A stretch of 64,000 nt of DNA from NCBI GenBank assembly GCA_913060865.1, contig CAJXTU010000010.1, positions 1 to 64,000 of the forward strand. Direction: 5' to 3'. The translations under genes and the position numbers were made by a program. The stretch is from an uncultured Cycloclasticus sp. (GTDB lineage: Bacteria; Pseudomonadota; Gammaproteobacteria; Methylococcales; Cycloclasticaceae). Of this stretch, positions 18,573 through 27,883 are shown piece after piece; within the stretch, counting starts at the first letter, position 1, and every line of letters starts with the position of its first letter. The notes under the pieces are model-generated. The model saw only the letters and a program-made list of their open reading frames with translations, searched no databases and had not been told where the DNA came from.

Positions 18573-18622
18573 TTACAAAAAAGCGCATTGAATAAGCGTC
18601 TATGGTACAGCATACTTGTTGG

Positions 18623-19162
18623 ATGAATAATGATTTTAAAGTACTGTTAAGACTATTTTTTGACCTTTGCTTAATCCAAAAAGGGCCAAGGGACGTACCT
18701 GATTCGAGTGTATTGCTGAAATTTGTTTTTTGTCTTTATTTTTTAGCGGGTAGCGTCTTGCTTTCAAGTTCGTTAACACTCAGTGAGGCGCTTATGCAGT
18801 CTTTTATTGAGACGCTCTTGCTAGGGGTATTTGTTTATCTGTTAGTAAACTTTTTTGCTGTAAAAAATCGTTTTAATCAGTCTATAACGGCTGTATATGG
18901 AAGCGGTGCGCTTATGACGATAGTTAGCGTGCCTTTTATTTTTTGGACGGCAAGCTTGGTCGACAATAACAGTCCAACAGGTGTGGTGGGGTTGATTGTT
19001 TTCTTGATTGTTTGTTGGAGCTTTATTGTGATGGCCAATATTATCCGGGAAACGATACAAAAAAGTTTCAGTGTTAGTTTGTTACTAACGTTTTGTTACT
19101 TGTATGTGTCATATCAACTCATCACTAAGGTATTCCCTAGTGAGATTACGCAAATAAACTAG
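18623..19162 (+). CDS. Conserved four-helix inner membrane protein, function unknown
   Basis: A 179-residue protein from the ATG at 18623; an ATG at 18602 adds seven residues. The N-terminal FFDLCLIQKGPRDVPDSSVL recurs in uncharacterised gammaproteobacterial membrane proteins. Four or five hydrophobic segments follow: about residues 27-46, 55-75, 89-108, 121-142 and 147-165. There are no catalytic motifs. The stop codon directly abuts the ksgA stop on the other strand (TAGCTA), leaving no room for a terminator. I assign no function. Confidence 0.7.
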   Translation: MNNDFKVLLRLFFDLCLIQKGPRDVPDSSVLLKFVFCLYFLAGSVLLSSSLTLSEALMQSFIETLLLGVFVYLLVNFFAVKNRFNQSITAVYGSGALMTIVSVPFIFWTASLVDNNSPTGVVGLIVFLIVCWSFIVMANIIRETIQKSFSVSLLLTFCYLYVSYQLITKVFPSEITQIN

Positions 19163-19963
19163 CTAAGCGGCCGATCCTTTTGCGTTGCTTAGCTGATTGC
19201 TAAGCCTGACGAAATCATCAATGCCTAGTGCTTCAGCTCGCGTACTGGGGTTAATGCCAACTATTTCAAAAGTAAGGTCATCACAAAGGTCTTTTAGCGT
19301 ATTTCTTATTGTTTTTCGTCGCTGCGAAAAAGCAGCCTTCACGATGGTTTCAAAAAGCTCCATATCATCAATATTATATTTTTGTTGTGTATGGGGCGTT
19401 AAGCGAACAATACTCGACATTACTTTTGGGCGTGGGTGAAAACACTCTGGGTCTACATCAAACAGTGCTTCTACTTGGCAATGAAGTTGAATCATGATGC
19501 TTAAACGCCCAAATTGTTTACTACCGGGCTGAGCTTGCAAGCGATCGACAATCTCTTTTTGCAGCATAAAATGCATATCTTGGATATGCGACGCTTGGCT
19601 TAGCAGATGGAACAATAACGGTGTTGATATATTGTAGGGTAAATTACCGATAATTCTTAACGCCTTACCGTGATCTAAGGCCGCAAAATTAAATGTTAAG
19701 GCATCTGCGCTATGTAGGGTAAATCGATCTATATAAGAAAATCGGTTGTTGAGGCGTTCGACTAAATCCCTATCTAATTCAACCACATCTAATTGGCAAT
19801 GGGTGTCTAAAAGCGGTTCGGTGATGGCGCCTTGACCAGGGCCAATTTCAACTAAGTGATCATCAGCCGATGGATCAATAGCCATGACGATTTGATGGAT
19901 AATTCGGCTGTCTTGTAGAAAGTTTTGACCGAAACGCTTACGAGCTTTATGGGGTTTATTCAA
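19163..19963 (-). CDS. ksgA: 16S rRNA dimethyladenosine transferase
   Basis: A 266-residue enzyme, also called RsmA, that dimethylates two adjacent adenines in helix 45 of 16S rRNA (A1518/A1519) during late 30S assembly. HKARKRFGQNFLQD is the N-terminal RNA-binding signature, VEIGPGQGAITEPLL binds SAM, and IGNLPYNISTPLLFHL carries the N-L-P-Y catalytic motif. HPRPKVMSSIVRL and AFSQRRKTIRNTL are C-terminal signatures. It follows pdxA by four bases in the conserved lptD-surA-pdxA-ksgA order. Confidence 0.96.
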   Translation of the reverse strand: MNKPHKARKRFGQNFLQDSRIIHQIVMAIDPSADDHLVEIGPGQGAITEPLLDTHCQLDVVELDRDLVERLNNRFSYIDRFTLHSADALTFNFAALDHGKALRIIGNLPYNISTPLLFHLLSQASHIQDMHFMLQKEIVDRLQAQPGSKQFGRLSIMIQLHCQVEALFDVDPECFHPRPKVMSSIVRLTPHTQQKYNIDDMELFETIVKAAFSQRRKTIRNTLKDLCDDLTFEIVGINPSTRAEALGIDDFVRLSNQLSNAKGSAA

Positions 19964-19967
19964 GTTA

Positions 19968-20945
19968 TTATTGTGCTGAGAGTTGTATGGCCATTTTTAA
20001 GGCAGATTCTAAACTAGTGGCGTTAGCTTTACCCGTACAGGCTAAATCAAGCGCTGTTCCATGATCAACGGAGGTTCTAATGATAGGTAAGCCTAGGGTG
20101 ATATTAACGGCATCACCGAAGCCAGCATACTTTAAGGTGGGTAGGCCTTGGTCGTGATACATCGCTAATACTACATCATGTTCTTTTAAAATGGGCCGTG
20201 TAAAGGCGGTGTCTGCCGGTAAGGGGCCTGTTAAGTTGAAGCCTTTACGGCGTAATTTTTCAAGCGTAGGGATGATCGTTGTCGTTTCTTCATCACCTAA
20301 ATGTCCATTTTCACCGGCGTGTGGGTTGAGCCCGCAAACGGCTATACGTGGTTTGGGTATTGTAAATTTAGTTTGTAGGTCGTGATTAAGAATGCGGATA
20401 GTTTTTTCAAGTAAGGACGAGCTTATGGCTGTACTAACATCTTTAAGTGCGAGATGGGTGGTGACTAAGGCAACGCGTAACTGGTCGGTTGCTAACATCA
20501 TCACAGGGTAGCCACCGCAGTAGTCTGCAAAAAACTCAGTATGGCCAGAAAAGGGGATATTAGCATCGTTAATGATGCTTTTCTGCACTGGGCCAGTGAC
20601 GAGGGCCTGGCATTTTTTGTCAATGCACAGTTGAGCGGCAACTTTAAGTGTTTTAGTGACATAGCTAGCATTATTGATATCAAGTAGGCCCGGCTCTTCT
20701 TTCCTAGCAAGTTCAATCGGAATGACTATCATCCTACCGGGTACATGCTTTATGGTTGCTTGGCTTAGGTCGGCTAGTTGGATGTTAACGGCTTGTTTAA
20801 GGATTACCGCTCTACGCCGTAGCAACTCAGGATCGCCTATAAAAACGAGCTCGCAAGGCCAATTTTTGTGGCATATGTCTATGCATATATCAGGGCCAAT
20901 TCCAGCAGGTTCCCCTGGCGTAATAGCGATTCGAGGCAACGGCAT
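19968..20945 (-). CDS. pdxA: 4-hydroxythreonine-4-phosphate dehydrogenase
   Basis: A 325-residue NAD-dependent enzyme of pyridoxal phosphate synthesis (DXP-independent of the Plp synthase route). The N-terminus RIAITPGEPAGIGPDICID, the divalent-metal histidines in FSGHTEFFADYCGG, CGLNPHAGENGHLGDEE and the C-terminal MYHDQGLPTLKYAGFGDAVN are all family signatures. It sits between surA (31 bases upstream) and ksgA (four bases downstream), the usual gammaproteobacterial arrangement. Confidence 0.96.
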   Translation of the reverse strand: MPLPRIAITPGEPAGIGPDICIDICHKNWPCELVFIGDPELLRRRAVILKQAVNIQLADLSQATIKHVPGRMIVIPIELARKEEPGLLDINNASYVTKTLKVAAQLCIDKKCQALVTGPVQKSIINDANIPFSGHTEFFADYCGGYPVMMLATDQLRVALVTTHLALKDVSTAISSSLLEKTIRILNHDLQTKFTIPKPRIAVCGLNPHAGENGHLGDEETTTIIPTLEKLRRKGFNLTGPLPADTAFTRPILKEHDVVLAMYHDQGLPTLKYAGFGDAVNITLGLPIIRTSVDHGTALDLACTGKANATSLESALKMAIQLSAQ

Positions 20946-20976
20946 TGTTGTAGTGAAAGCTAGGTAGGTTAAATGG

Positions 20977-22275
20977 TTAGTGTTCTATGCGATATTCGAT
21001 GTAAGCCTCATCTTTTAACTTGATTAACCATGCTTCAATTGCAGCATCAGCTTTACGTTTTTGTAACTGAGAACGGGCTTGGGCTTCGCGCATTAATTGT
21101 GTATTGTCTTGTTGTTCACGTCCAAGTACTTGAATTAAGTGCCAGCCAAATTGCGATTGAACAGGTAGGCTGATTTCATTAATAGCCAATTTGTTCATGG
21201 CGGATTCAAATGCTGGAACCAGAGCACCAGATTGCACCCACTTTAGGTCGCCACCACTGATGGCCGAGCCTCTATCTTCCGAATGTGCCCTAGCTAGAGC
21301 AGCAAAGTCTTCGCCATTTTCAATACGTTGTTTCAAGTTAAGTAATCGTTCTTGTGCAATTTGGTCGCTGATAAGGGCATTAATTTTAATAAGAATATGA
21401 CGAACATGCGTTTTAGTGACCATGACTTTTTGTTGACCACGGGTTTCGAACAATTGAATGATGTGAAAGCCGCTGGGGCTTTCTATCGGGTCAGAAAATT
21501 CATTCACTTGCATTTTTTCTACATAGGGGGTGAGTAATGACGGCATTTGGGCAAGCTTCATCCAGCCAAGGTCTCCACCTTCAAGCGCATTGCTTGCATC
21601 TGAATAGGTAATGGATAGCGTGGAGAAATTTTCACCATTACCTAGTTTTTTAGTGATATTTACTGCTTTTTTCCGAGCCTCTGTCATTTGTTCAGATGAT
21701 GCATTTTCGGGTGTGGCAATTAGAATGTGGCCTAAACGATATTCTGTGGCCTGATCACCTTGGCTTTGCTCGAGAAGGCTTAGAAAACTTTTTACTTCCT
21801 GTTCTGATATTTTTACTTCGTGATGAACGTAGCTTGCTTGTACACGCCTTACTAGCATTTGGTCACGAATGGAGTTTTTGAAAGATTTGAGGGTAACGCC
21901 ATCTTTTTTTAGGACCTCTAAGAATTCTTGTGCTGATAACTTGTTAGCGCTTGCTATTCGGTTGATAGAGTCTTCGATTTCAGCGTCAGAAATTTTTATA
22001 GAGCTACGTCTGGCAATTTGGAGTTGTAGTTCGGTCATTACCATTCGTTCTAGTACACGTTTTTCAATATCGGACCGTGAGATAGAGCTACGTTGTTCGG
22101 CTGGTAAACGTTGGTATGTTTGCTTCACTTGCTCGTCTAACTGGCTTTGTAAAATAACGCCCTTATCTACGACGGCAACAATTCGATTGATAGAGTTTTG
22201 GGCTAATAGATTGACAGATATGAGGCTGAATAGCACTGTCGAGCTAATAAGTAAGGCGCGTTTGAATCTTTTCAT
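20977..22275 (-). CDS. surA: Periplasmic chaperone and peptidyl-prolyl isomerase SurA
   Basis: A 432-residue protein with a signal peptide (KRALLISSTVLFSLISVNLLA, cleaved near residue 25), an N-terminal chaperone domain beginning NRIVAVVDKGVILQSQLDEQ, and two parvulin PPIase domains. The first begins near YRLGHILIATPEN, the second near THVRHILIKINAL with GSAISGGDLKWVQSGALVP. SurA carries unfolded beta-barrel proteins to the Bam complex; LptD, encoded just upstream, is a known client in E. coli. Length is close to E. coli SurA (428). Confidence 0.95.
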   Translation of the reverse strand: MKRFKRALLISSTVLFSLISVNLLAQNSINRIVAVVDKGVILQSQLDEQVKQTYQRLPAEQRSSISRSDIEKRVLERMVMTELQLQIARRSSIKISDAEIEDSINRIASANKLSAQEFLEVLKKDGVTLKSFKNSIRDQMLVRRVQASYVHHEVKISEQEVKSFLSLLEQSQGDQATEYRLGHILIATPENASSEQMTEARKKAVNITKKLGNGENFSTLSITYSDASNALEGGDLGWMKLAQMPSLLTPYVEKMQVNEFSDPIESPSGFHIIQLFETRGQQKVMVTKTHVRHILIKINALISDQIAQERLLNLKQRIENGEDFAALARAHSEDRGSAISGGDLKWVQSGALVPAFESAMNKLAINEISLPVQSQFGWHLIQVLGREQQDNTQLMREAQARSQLQKRKADAAIEAWLIKLKDEAYIEYRIEH

Positions 22276-22319
22276 GTTTGCTAGGTCTGCAGTTAAATAG
22301 GTTTAAAGTTGATGGTTGG

Positions 22320-22345
22320 TAAAAGCAATCTTGCCATTGCTTTTA
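22320..22345 (-). terminator. Ten-pair hairpin between lptD and surA
   Basis: TAAAAGCAAT at 22320-22329 pairs perfectly with ATTGCTTTTA at 22336-22345 around a six-base loop. In the reverse-strand transcript it sits 30 bases after the lptD stop and 45 before surA. The 3' arm ends in UUUUA, then CC, so it is a weak terminator at best. It could act as an attenuator or an RNA-stability element that sets the LptD to SurA ratio. Confidence 0.4.
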
Positions 22346-22374
22346 ACTGTCCATTCAGTGTTTAAATTGTTGAA

Positions 22375-25092
22375 TTATTGTTCGGATATTTGATAGCCTA
22401 ATATCCCTTCTTCTAGAAATGAATCTAACTTTTCACCAAAGCTAGTGAGCCCTTTTAACTCGAATTGGAAGAAGATGCCTTCTTTTGGCTCTTCATCTAA
22501 TGCGTCATTAACATAGCGTCTGGCAATGACTCTTAAGCGCCAACAGCAGGTGTCTTTTTCTAAACCAAGGAAAGTATCAAGTGATAGGTTGTGTTCTTCA
22601 GAATAATTCCAACGGCCCACTGTGCTCCATTCTTTACTGATAGGCCACTTGAAGGATAAGTCGGTTTGCTCTATATCATTAGAGTTTCCATTGCTATCGG
22701 TAGTCCCTTCATAGCGCGAACGGTATGTTGCGTTAAATAAGCGGTTTGCTCCATCACGGTAATGCAGGCCGAGTGTTGCTTTTTCTGTTCTGCTTGCGTG
22801 AGGGTCGTATTGTAAGGCTGAACGAGCAGACCAAGTATCGGTGATTTTTGCTGAGAGCTCTGTCACTAAGTCAGATGTGTTTGTTGTAATCGGTGCACTT
22901 GTTGGGTTTAGTCCAACATCAAGATCGTCAAAATAAACAATAGTACCAAGGCTTGCTCTTAAGCGTTCGCTGCCGGTATCAGACTCAATAAAGCGTGATG
23001 TCACGGCTAGCGTTAGCTGGTTTGCGTCCGCTACCCTGTCGGCGCCTGAATAGCGGTTTTCCCTAAAGAGTTGATTGAAGCTAAAGTCATATTCAGATGT
23101 ATCAAACAAAGGAATGTCGTCTTGATCTTTATGTGGAACATATAAATAGTAGGCGCGTGGTTCAAGTGTTTGAATCAAACCACCGGCAAAATTCAGCTCA
23201 CGTTCAAAGAATAAACCAGAATCAACGGATAAAATGGGCAGTGTTCTGCTTTGCTGGTTATCAATGCCTGCTGCTTGATCGTTTAGGCGATAGCTAGTAT
23301 GCCTTAAGCTGACCCTTGGCGTGATAAAGCTAGCTGGAGTTTTAAAAGGAATGCTGATGCCTGGGTGTAAATCGACACGCTTAGCATCAACGTCGGCGCT
23401 GTGTTCGAAGTAAACAAACTCATTACGCATGTCTATTTTAGCGATACCAAAAGCATCCGTTTCATGTAAATTAAATAGCACTTGCGGTAAGCGGCGGTGA
23501 GGTCTGTTGATACTCGAGATTGAATCATCAATGGAGTCGTAGTTATCAATTTTAGTTAGTAAGTTCCAGTTGTTAGCACGGTAGTTCAAGCTGGCTTGGC
23601 TTCTTAAATATCGATTACTAGAGCTGATTAGAGTATTGCCAAAATCTTCAAAATATTCATCGTCAGATATATAGTTCAAGTCAATATCCGAACTTAAACG
23701 AGGGCTAATGGTTGATTTGTTTTGGAAAGAAAATTGCCCTCGGAGGTCATCGGTCACCGTATCACTTAGAATTTCTGCTGCAATTTGCCCTTCACTGTGA
23801 TTACTTAAGTAGCGAAACTCTCCACCAAGCATCAAACCACGATCACTCATGATGCGGGGTGTGATAGTGGCATCATAGTTTTCGGCAATATTCCAATAAT
23901 AGGGGATTGCAAGGTCTATACCGGTTGTGTCGGAGCTACCAAATGTTGGTGCTAAAACACCGGATTGACGCCTGTCATCAATAGGGAAGCTAATGTAGGG
24001 TGTATAGAGTAAAGGGATGTCAAAAACTTCTACCCAAACATCGCGCCCGGTGCCGCGCCCAGTTTCTTTGTTAAGCTCTAGCTTTTTTGCTTGTAATTCC
24101 CAGTCGTTAACGCTTGGTGCGCAAGTGGTATAAGTGATATGGGTTGATTGGGTGATATTACGGTTAACAAGGTTAGTTGTTTGAGTCGTACCACGAGCAT
24201 GATTCCCTTCAAGAATAAATTGGTTGTTTTTGAACTGGCCGGTATCGTTGGCGAGCTGTAGTTCTGCTTGCTCACTATATAAAGCGAAGCCATTTTCTTG
24301 ATAGAAAACGTCGCCAGTTGCAGAAGCATCATCTTTACTGCTGTTGTAGGTCACTTGGTCAGCGGTTATCGACTGATCGGCACGCTTGACTTGTACATCG
24401 CCGGTAAATCTAGCATCATTTTTATCAAGGATTTCAGCGTAGTCAGATTGAATTTGTACCTCAGAGCTCAAGCGATCTTGCTGAATTTCATTTCTGCTAG
24501 TACGCATGGTTTCAGTGTTTACTTCGCAGGTATCCCATGGGTCGTTGTCGAGCTGCTTAACCATTTGATGGAATAAGGCATTATTTCTAATACGTGCTGC
24601 GTCGCTATCGATATGGTCGGTTTCTTCGGCGGCATTAACCGCTATGTTGATGCTAGTTGGTGCGCTTATTTGAGCGCAATCCCACGTGCTATCTTCACTA
24701 GCTTGGCATTCCCACGAGCCCGTATTGTTCAGTGTTGATACGTTGACAGATGTTTTTTTAGCCGTTTGAGTTCTAGGTTGTTGGGCGAGTTTGACGCGTG
24801 GTATTGATGGTTCCGTTGAATTTTTAACCGGTGTTTCAGCGATAATACTGGTGTCGCCGGTTGAGTCATCGTTAGTGTTTGGTTTAGTGGCCTTTGCTAA
24901 CGGTTTTGTGGAGGTTGAGCAATCCCATGTTTCACCATCGTTGGCTAATTTACAATCCCATTGCGAATCGTTAAAGCCAAAAGATTGCGACGCTGTAAAT
25001 AAAAGCGACAGGGCTAAAAGAAAATGTTTGTACGAACAGTTAATGGGGAAACCTTTTTGTTTGTGTCTAACGTAAGTTGTATAAAATCGCAT
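22375..25092 (-). CDS. lptD: LPS-assembly outer membrane protein LptD
   Basis: A 905-residue protein, nearer pseudomonad LptD (about 920) than E. coli (784). It forms the outer membrane LPS translocon with LptE. A signal peptide (YKHFLLALSLLFTASQSFGF) is followed by a 150-residue extension with two W-x-C...W-D-C units, then the OstA/LptA-like jellyroll (ITADQVTYNSSKDDASATGD). The barrel begins near YISFPIDDRRQSGVLAPTFG. Cysteines matching the E. coli disulfide set are visible in PWDTCEVN, ITYTTCAPS and KDTCCWRL. ARGTTQTTN and SRYEGTTDSN lie in loops. It is divergent from amgK across 97 bases. Confidence 0.94.
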   Translation of the reverse strand: MRFYTTYVRHKQKGFPINCSYKHFLLALSLLFTASQSFGFNDSQWDCKLANDGETWDCSTSTKPLAKATKPNTNDDSTGDTSIIAETPVKNSTEPSIPRVKLAQQPRTQTAKKTSVNVSTLNNTGSWECQASEDSTWDCAQISAPTSINIAVNAAEETDHIDSDAARIRNNALFHQMVKQLDNDPWDTCEVNTETMRTSRNEIQQDRLSSEVQIQSDYAEILDKNDARFTGDVQVKRADQSITADQVTYNSSKDDASATGDVFYQENGFALYSEQAELQLANDTGQFKNNQFILEGNHARGTTQTTNLVNRNITQSTHITYTTCAPSVNDWELQAKKLELNKETGRGTGRDVWVEVFDIPLLYTPYISFPIDDRRQSGVLAPTFGSSDTTGIDLAIPYYWNIAENYDATITPRIMSDRGLMLGGEFRYLSNHSEGQIAAEILSDTVTDDLRGQFSFQNKSTISPRLSSDIDLNYISDDEYFEDFGNTLISSSNRYLRSQASLNYRANNWNLLTKIDNYDSIDDSISSINRPHRRLPQVLFNLHETDAFGIAKIDMRNEFVYFEHSADVDAKRVDLHPGISIPFKTPASFITPRVSLRHTSYRLNDQAAGIDNQQSRTLPILSVDSGLFFERELNFAGGLIQTLEPRAYYLYVPHKDQDDIPLFDTSEYDFSFNQLFRENRYSGADRVADANQLTLAVTSRFIESDTGSERLRASLGTIVYFDDLDVGLNPTSAPITTNTSDLVTELSAKITDTWSARSALQYDPHASRTEKATLGLHYRDGANRLFNATYRSRYEGTTDSNGNSNDIEQTDLSFKWPISKEWSTVGRWNYSEEHNLSLDTFLGLEKDTCCWRLRVIARRYVNDALDEEPKEGIFFQFELKGLTSFGEKLDSFLEEGILGYQISEQ

Positions 25093-25189
25093 AGAATGGC
25101 ATTTTCTTCAAATGATTCATCGATAAATTTTCGATATATTAACACGCAACTTTCGGTCTGCGTGAATTTGGACTGGCAGAGTTATTTTT

Positions 25190-26212
25190 ATGGTGATAGA
25201 TGAACGAAAACAGCTGTTAATTGAATGGTTAACAGGTGTTTTTTCAACAAATAAATTTAGTTGTGAACCGGCATCAAGTGATGCCAGTTTTAGGCGTTAT
25301 TTTCGAGTTAAATTTGGAGGGCAGTCATATGTTGTAATGGATGCGCCGCCGACTCACGAAGACTGCGTCCCCTTTATTACGGTTGCCGACGTTTTATCTA
25401 AACACGGTATCAACGCGCCTACTATTTTTCACCAATCTGTTGAGAAGGGTTTTCTCGTTCTGAGTGATTTTGGTTCAGATAGTTTTTTAGACAAACTATC
25501 TGACTTAACAGTCGATCAGTACTATGACGATGCCGTCCAAGCGCTGCATAAAATGCATGATATTTCATTGAGTGAGATCTCCATTCCTCGATACGACTTG
25601 AGCTTGTTATTACAAGAAATGAGCCTATTTGAAGAGTGGTTTATTAAGAAACTATTAGCGGTGGATTTGTCAGTTGATGACAAAAAAATCTTGCTTGATG
25701 TGAAAGAACGATTGGCTCAATCAGCACTTGAGCAACCACAGGTGTTTGTTCATAGAGATTACCATTCTAGAAATTTGATGGTGACTAACACTGATAATCC
25801 AGGCGTTATTGATTTTCAAGACGCAGTGGTTGGGCCGATCAGTTACGACCTAGTGTCGCTTTTTAGAGATTGCTATATTGATTGGCCTGATGAAAAAATT
25901 TACGCATGGCTCGATCAGTTTTTTCAACAGCGACAAGGGCGGGGTTGTTCGGATCATTTTGACCAAGCCCAACTTTATCAATGGTTTGATTGGATGGGCG
26001 TTCAACGACATATGAAAGCGATTGGCATTTTTTCGCGGTTATTGTTGCGAGATGATAAAGAAGGCTATTTGAAGGATATACCTCGCACCCTAGCGTATGT
26101 AGTGCCGATTTGCGCTCGATATGAAGAATTAAAGCCCTTGGCTGAGCTTATTGGTAAATACCAGTTGATGACTAAGTTTGAAGCCTTACAGTTGCAACGA
26201 GCAGCCTCATGA
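25190..26212 (+). CDS. amgK: Anomeric N-acetylmuramate/N-acetylglucosamine kinase
   Basis: A 340-residue kinase of the aminoglycoside phosphotransferase fold. It phosphorylates the anomeric hydroxyl of MurNAc in the peptidoglycan recycling route that bypasses de novo UDP-MurNAc synthesis and gives fosfomycin tolerance. Visible motifs are SSDASFRRYFRVKFGG, the catalytic loop VHRDYHSRNLMV and VIDFQDAVVGPISYDLVSLF. The stop overlaps the murU start (ATGA). The amgK-murU pair divergent from lptD is the same arrangement as in Pseudomonas. Confidence 0.93.
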   Translation: MVIDERKQLLIEWLTGVFSTNKFSCEPASSDASFRRYFRVKFGGQSYVVMDAPPTHEDCVPFITVADVLSKHGINAPTIFHQSVEKGFLVLSDFGSDSFLDKLSDLTVDQYYDDAVQALHKMHDISLSEISIPRYDLSLLLQEMSLFEEWFIKKLLAVDLSVDDKKILLDVKERLAQSALEQPQVFVHRDYHSRNLMVTNTDNPGVIDFQDAVVGPISYDLVSLFRDCYIDWPDEKIYAWLDQFFQQRQGRGCSDHFDQAQLYQWFDWMGVQRHMKAIGIFSRLLLRDDKEGYLKDIPRTLAYVVPICARYEELKPLAELIGKYQLMTKFEALQLQRAAS

Positions 26213-26868
26213 AGGTGATGATTTTAGCGGCGGGTCGTGGTGAACGAATGGGGCATTTGACAGAAAACTGCCCAAAGCCATTACTAAAAGTAGCGGGGCG
26301 ACCTTTGATTGAACACCATATTTTGGCGTTAAAGCAGTACGGTTTTGATGACGTCGTTATCAATGTTGCTTATTTAGGCGATCAAATTAAATCAGCACTT
26401 GGGAATGGCGAACGTTGGGGAGTTAGCATTAAGTATTCTGATGAAGGCGATCAGGCGTTGGAAACTGGTGGTGGTATCTATAAAGCCTTACCTTTGTTGG
26501 GTGATGAGCCCTTTCTGGTTGTGAATGCAGATGTCTGGACCGATTTTCCTTATGACAGCTTGATTAAGGCGACGACTAAGGATATTCATTTAGTACTGGT
26601 GAATAACCCGCTTCATCATCAAAAAGGTGATTTTGGTTTACTTGATGGAGTTGCTCAGTTAGAAGGAGATGAACTCTACACTTATAGCGGCATCGGTGTT
26701 TTTAGGGCGGCAATATTTACACAGCAAATGGATGGGGCTTTCCCCTTAGCACCGATTATTCGCCAGTCAATATTAAGTGAGCAAGTGAGTGCGCAGTTAT
26801 ATCATGGTGAATGGGTTGATGTAGGTACGCCAGAGCGGCTGGCTAATTTGGAAAATAAGCGTCAGTAA
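26209..26868 (+). CDS. murU: N-acetylmuramate alpha-1-phosphate uridylyltransferase
   Basis: A 219-residue nucleotidyltransferase that converts MurNAc-1-phosphate to UDP-MurNAc, the step after AmgK. The N-terminus MKVMILAAGRGERMGHLTEN and CPKPLLKVAGRPLIEHHI form the sugar-nucleotide pyrophosphorylase signature, with FLVVNADVWTDF carrying the metal-binding aspartate. It is shorter than GlmU and has no acetyltransferase domain. It ends 36 bases before the convergent end of lipA, with no clear terminator between them. Confidence 0.93.
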   Translation: MKVMILAAGRGERMGHLTENCPKPLLKVAGRPLIEHHILALKQYGFDDVVINVAYLGDQIKSALGNGERWGVSIKYSDEGDQALETGGGIYKALPLLGDEPFLVVNADVWTDFPYDSLIKATTKDIHLVLVNNPLHHQKGDFGLLDGVAQLEGDELYTYSGIGVFRAAIFTQQMDGAFPLAPIIRQSILSEQVSAQLYHGEWVDVGTPERLANLENKRQ

Positions 26869-26904
26869 GTTTTATTTTGGGTTAAGTTTTTTGCCCCGTG
26901 TAAT

Positions 26905-27879
26905 TTAATCGATAACACCTGAGGCCTGTTGGTCTGCATGATAAGAGGAACGGACCATTGGCCCACTGGCAACGTGTGAAAAGCCCATTTCTCGACCGAG
27001 TCTACCCAGTTCATCGAACTCTTCGGGTGTTACATAGCGCTCAACGGCTAAGTGATCTTGGCTGGGTTGTAGGTACTGTCCTAAGGTTAGCATATTGCAT
27101 CCGTGATCACGCAAATCTTGCATAACGGCTAAGGTTTCTTCCATTGTTTCACCTAAACCTAACATGATGCCCGATTTGGTCGGGATGTTTGGGTGGGCTT
27201 CTTTATAACGCTTTAATAAGTTAAGTGACCATTGGTAATCTGAACCGGGACGAGCCTTTTTGTATAAGCGTGGAATAGTCTCTAGGTTATGGTTAAAGAC
27301 ATCTGGCGGAGTTTGTACTAACACTTCAACAGCAAGGTCCATACGACCTCTAAAATCGGGTACTAACACTTCAATTTGTATACTCGGGTTTTTCTCACGG
27401 ATCGCTCTGATGCATTGGGCAAAATGGTCGGCACCTCCATCACGCAAGTCATCACGGTCAACGGATGTAATGACCACGTAGCGAAGCACCATATCTTTAA
27501 TTGTGTCGGCGAGTTTTTGTGGTTCGTCCTTGTCTAGTGGCTTCGGTCGGCCATGTGCTACGTCACAAAATGGGCAGCGTCGTGTACAGATGTCACCCAT
27601 GATCATGAACGTCGCTGTGCCATTATTAAAGCATTCCCCTAAATTGGGGCAGGCGGCTTCTTCGCAGACAGAATAAAGGCCGTGCTCACGCAGGCTCTTT
27701 TTTATCGCGTTAACGCGAGGGCCGCTAGGTACTTTAGCGCGGATCCAGCTTGGTTTACGTAGTATGTCTGCTTTCTTTTCAACCTTAATGGGAATGCGTG
27801 CTAACTTTGCTTCGCTTCGTTGGTGCGTTTCAGGTGTAGCACGAGAAGGTGCTTTTAAGGTATCAGTATCTTGAGGCAT
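26905..27879 (-). CDS. lipA: Lipoyl synthase
   Basis: A 324-residue radical SAM enzyme that inserts two sulfurs into octanoyl groups on lipoyl domains. The radical-SAM cysteines are in [16 protein letters not shown] (C-x3-C-x2-C). The auxiliary cluster cysteines are in [14 protein letters not shown] (C-x4-C-x5-C). The C-terminal [12 protein letters not shown] carries the R-S-S-Y motif that ligates the auxiliary cluster through serine. It follows lipB by four bases and ends the long envelope operon. Confidence 0.96.
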   Translation of the reverse strand: MPQDTDTLKAPSRATPETHQRSEAKLARIPIKVEKKADILRKPSWIRAKVPSGPRVNAIKKSLREHGLYSVCEEAACPNLGECFNNGTATFMIMGDICTRRCPFCDVAHGRPKPLDKDEPQKLADTIKDMVLRYVVITSVDRDDLRDGGADHFAQCIRAIREKNPSIQIEVLVPDFRGRMDLAVEVLVQTPPDVFNHNLETIPRLYKKARPGSDYQWSLNLLKRYKEAHPNIPTKSGIMLGLGETMEETLAVMQDLRDHGCNMLTLGQYLQPSQDHLAVERYVTPEEFDELGRLGREMGFSHVASGPMVRSSYHADQQASGVID

Positions 27880-27883
27880 AGTA

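Noticed and set aside
25143-25164. Inverted repeat CACGCA...TGCGTG between lptD and amgK
   Set aside because: Six pairs with a ten-base loop in a divergent gap is within chance expectation. I cannot support an operator call.
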